Shown here piece after piece: positions 29,797-31,534 of a DNA stretch of 31,534 nt. How positions within the stretch are numbered: position 1 is the first letter of the stretch; the number at the start of each line of letters is the position of its first letter. Below the pieces are notes generated by a model, which ran no database searches, had not been told where the DNA came from, and worked only from the letters and a program-made list of their open reading frames with translations. This stretch comes from Marinosulfonomonas sp. (lineage in GTDB: Bacteria > Pseudomonadota > Alphaproteobacteria > Rhodobacterales > Rhodobacteraceae): contig JALSJL010000045.1 in the NCBI GenBank assembly GCA_026989405.1, positions 1-31,534 of the forward strand, written 5' to 3'. The position numbers and the translations under genes were made by a program.

Positions 29797-31534
29797 ATGA
29801 ATTTGCCGGCTGACCAGATGGAGCTTCGCGAGGAGGACATCCGCAAGCACTACGATGCGGCTGCCGGGATGCTGGACGGGTTTGACCATACGCCGCGGAT
29901 CGCGAAAGCGAAGACGCCCGTCAGGGCGGAGGAGCGCTCGCCGGGCATCGGCACGCGGCGGCGGTTCCGGTCGACGACGCCCGGGCTCGTGACGCGCTCA
30001 ACCGCGCGCCCCGAGGGCGTGCGCCTGATCGAGCGGATCGAAGCCTGCGACGGCCAGGACCCGCTGGTTTCCCCGGCGCAAGCCAGCGCGATGCAGGCCC
30101 TGCGGCGCGCGCTGGCGATTGCGCTGGCGGTGGGCGAGACGTTCAGCGAAGCGACGGGGCTTGCGGAACTCAAGCGCGAGAACCTCGAAGGGCGGTTGGC
30201 GACGTCGAAAACGGCGGCGTTTTCCGAGCTTCTGGAAGCCGAAGCCCTGGCGGTGCTGTTCACCTTTGCCAATGCCACCGGGTTCCTGCTGGCGTCGAGC
30301 GTGGGCGAGGTTTCAGTCGAGATCGGGTCGGTCGAGGAAGTGCTGACCGACAATGCGCAACTGGCGCTGCACGGCGCCCTGTGGGAGCTTGATCAGGACC
30401 TGGCGGCCTTTGCCAGCGATGAAGCGCGCATGATTGCGACCATTCTGGCCTTTGCCGAGCAGCTCATGGAAAAGGTGGCGCTGCGGGCGCAGAACGCGCC
30501 GCGCACGGGTCCGTTTGCGCAGGCGCGCTACCATGTGGAGGCCGACGATCTGACGATTGCGGGGTTCACGCCGGCGCTGCGCGTGAAGAGCACCTCGCTG
30601 ATCATGGAGTTCAAGAAGCCCAATGAAGTCGTCGGCAACCACATCGCCAAATACCAGGCGATGAAGCTGGCCAAGATGCTGATGGCCTATGATTTCGAGC
30701 GCAAGCTGAACCCGTTTGCCGAACTGGGCGGCTTCATCTTCACCTTCATGGGCGACGGGCTGCCGGGCACCGGCAAGACACTGCTGATCCGCATGATGGC
30801 CGGGATGATCAACGACTATTGCAAGGTTGCCGGCTATCCGTTCCGCTATCAGAACTTCTCGATCGACCAGATCGACAGCTACCAGGGCAAGTCGGGCCAG
30901 AACGCGCGCGCCTTCATCGACAGCGTGATGGACCCGAACGTGATCGGCTTCGGCACGGTGGACGATATCGACCAGGTGGCCGGCAAGCGCGGCGACCGGC
31001 AGTCCAGCGCCGGCCAGCAGGAGGTGACGGCGGTGCTGATGGAGGCGTTTTCCGGCGCCAACACGGTGGTGCGCGGCAACTGCACCTTCGGGATGTTTTC
31101 CAACTACCCGGAAAACGTCGATGACGCGCTGCGCCAGCGCGCCGGGGCGCGATTCCTGGTGAACGGGCCGCAGACGGTCGAGGATTACACCGACATCCTG
31201 CATCTGCTGCTGGGCAAGAACCACGACATTCCGGTGGGCGACCATGAGCTGTTCGCCAGCCAGGAGATCAAGCGCGCGGTGGCGAAGTCGTTTGCAAGCT
31301 ACAACAAGCCGCATGAGGAAGAGTTGCTGCGCATCTGGGAAACGGTCGGCAAAGAGGTCGGCAAGCTGGACACCATCGCCAGGCTCGGGGCCTATCTGAA
31401 GGCCATCCAGGAAAAGGACGCGCGCTTTACCGGGCGCGCGATCAAGAACATCACCGACGCGGTGAAGGTGCGGGCGATGGATTTCGAACTGCCGGACGAG
31501 TGGATGGAAGAGCCGGAGCTGTTCCTGTTCAGAC
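29797..31534 (+). CDS. AAA+ ATPase, 5' part (3' end outside window)
   Basis: The frame is open for 579 codons to the edge of the window. The first 315 residues are not recognisable and include a helical region. The AAA+ core starts near 305 with GGFIFTFMGDG, Walker A GLPGTGKT (residues 321-328) and a Walker B in which the usual Asp-Glu is Asp389-Asp390 (TVDDIDQ). Sensor 1 is FSNYPENVDDALRQRAGARF, which also holds the arginine finger candidates, followed by a lid domain with FTGRAIKNITDAVK. This layout resembles FtsH/Bcs1-like remodelling ATPases rather than MoxR. The ATG at 29797 has GAAGGG upstream, partly supplied by a repeat module. It forms a unit with the two preceding genes. Confidence 0.85.
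   Translation, partial: MNLPADQMELREEDIRKHYDAAAGMLDGFDHTPRIAKAKTPVRAEERSPGIGTRRRFRSTTPGLVTRSTARPEGVRLIERIEACDGQDPLVSPAQASAMQALRRALAIALAVGETFSEATGLAELKRENLEGRLATSKTAAFSELLEAEALAVLFTFANATGFLLASSVGEVSVEIGSVEEVLTDNAQLALHGALWELDQDLAAFASDEARMIATILAFAEQLMEKVALRAQNAPRTGPFAQARYHVEADDLTIAGFTPALRVKSTSLIMEFKKPNEVVGNHIAKYQAMKLAKMLMAYDFERKLNPFAELGGFIFTFMGDGLPGTGKTLLIRMMAGMINDYCKVAGYPFRYQNFSIDQIDSYQGKSGQNARAFIDSVMDPNVIGFGTVDDIDQVAGKRGDRQSSAGQQEVTAVLMEAFSGANTVVRGNCTFGMFSNYPENVDDALRQRAGARFLVNGPQTVEDYTDILHLLLGKNHDIPVGDHELFASQEIKRAVAKSFASYNKPHEEELLRIWETVGKEVGKLDTIARLGAYLKAIQEKDARFTGRAIKNITDAVKVRAMDFELPDEWMEEPELFLFR

Noticed and set aside
1..31534. CRISPR array, complete insertion sequence, rRNA or replication origin
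   Set aside because: No regularly spaced repeats, no intact transposase, no rRNA sequence and no origin-like DnaA box cluster were found on reading both strands.

Overview
The window is chromosomal DNA from a high-GC alphaproteobacterium, most likely a marine-type Rhodobacteraceae (Roseobacter group). The signs are an NDUFS4-like accessory subunit of respiratory complex I, a DUF1285 gene, a split YeeE pair behind an SqrR/BigR-like operator, an rhizobial-style ROSE thermometer in front of hsp20, and an intergenic module of a kind common in that family. Functional assignments rest on motif recognition; no database search was possible.

Layout. 1-1666: 3' part of a DUF1501 gene, a 14-bp inverted repeat with a C-rich loop, the complex I subunit gene and tRNA-Arg(TCT). 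1694-2957 (minus): two YeeE/YedE sulfur-transport half-proteins with promoter, operator and terminator. 3043-4169: a decayed stretch with remnants of an ABC binding protein, an ABC ATPase lacking its middle and a frameshifted serine recombinase, ending at tRNA-Gln(TTG). 4622-7667 (minus): DUF1285, kdsA and a phosphomannomutase/phosphoglucomutase, pointing to Kdo/LPS and sugar-phosphate supply for the envelope. 7728-14447 (plus): a four-gene MoxR / DUF58 / BatA-DUF4159 / membrane-protein operon with every junction overlapping. 14499-14864 (minus): a small secreted protein. 14983-18889 (plus): glcD, glcE, glcF (glycolate oxidase). 18951-20637: two tandem secreted trypsin-like paralogues. 20699-21366: a heat-shock promoter, a ROSE-type thermometer, hsp20 and a strong terminator. 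21369-23971 (minus): an ECF sigma factor overlapping a membrane-anchored VWA protein, preceded by an 11-bp tandem repeat. 24024-25903 (minus): gabD and a Nudix hydrolase. 26118-27329 (plus): creatinase. 27481-31534 (plus): a three-gene unit with a long coiled-coil protein, a protein of unknown family and an AAA+ ATPase that runs off the window.

The best candidates for undescribed biology are the last three-gene unit (coiled coil + unknown + AAA+ ATPase with an Asp-Asp Walker B), the sigma factor / VWA pair with helically phased 11-bp repeats in its promoter, and the C-rich-loop hairpin at 1060-1122 as a possible small RNA. The RNA thermometer, the sulfide-type operator and the decayed recombinase/ABC stretch are well supported by the bases themselves and can be tested directly.
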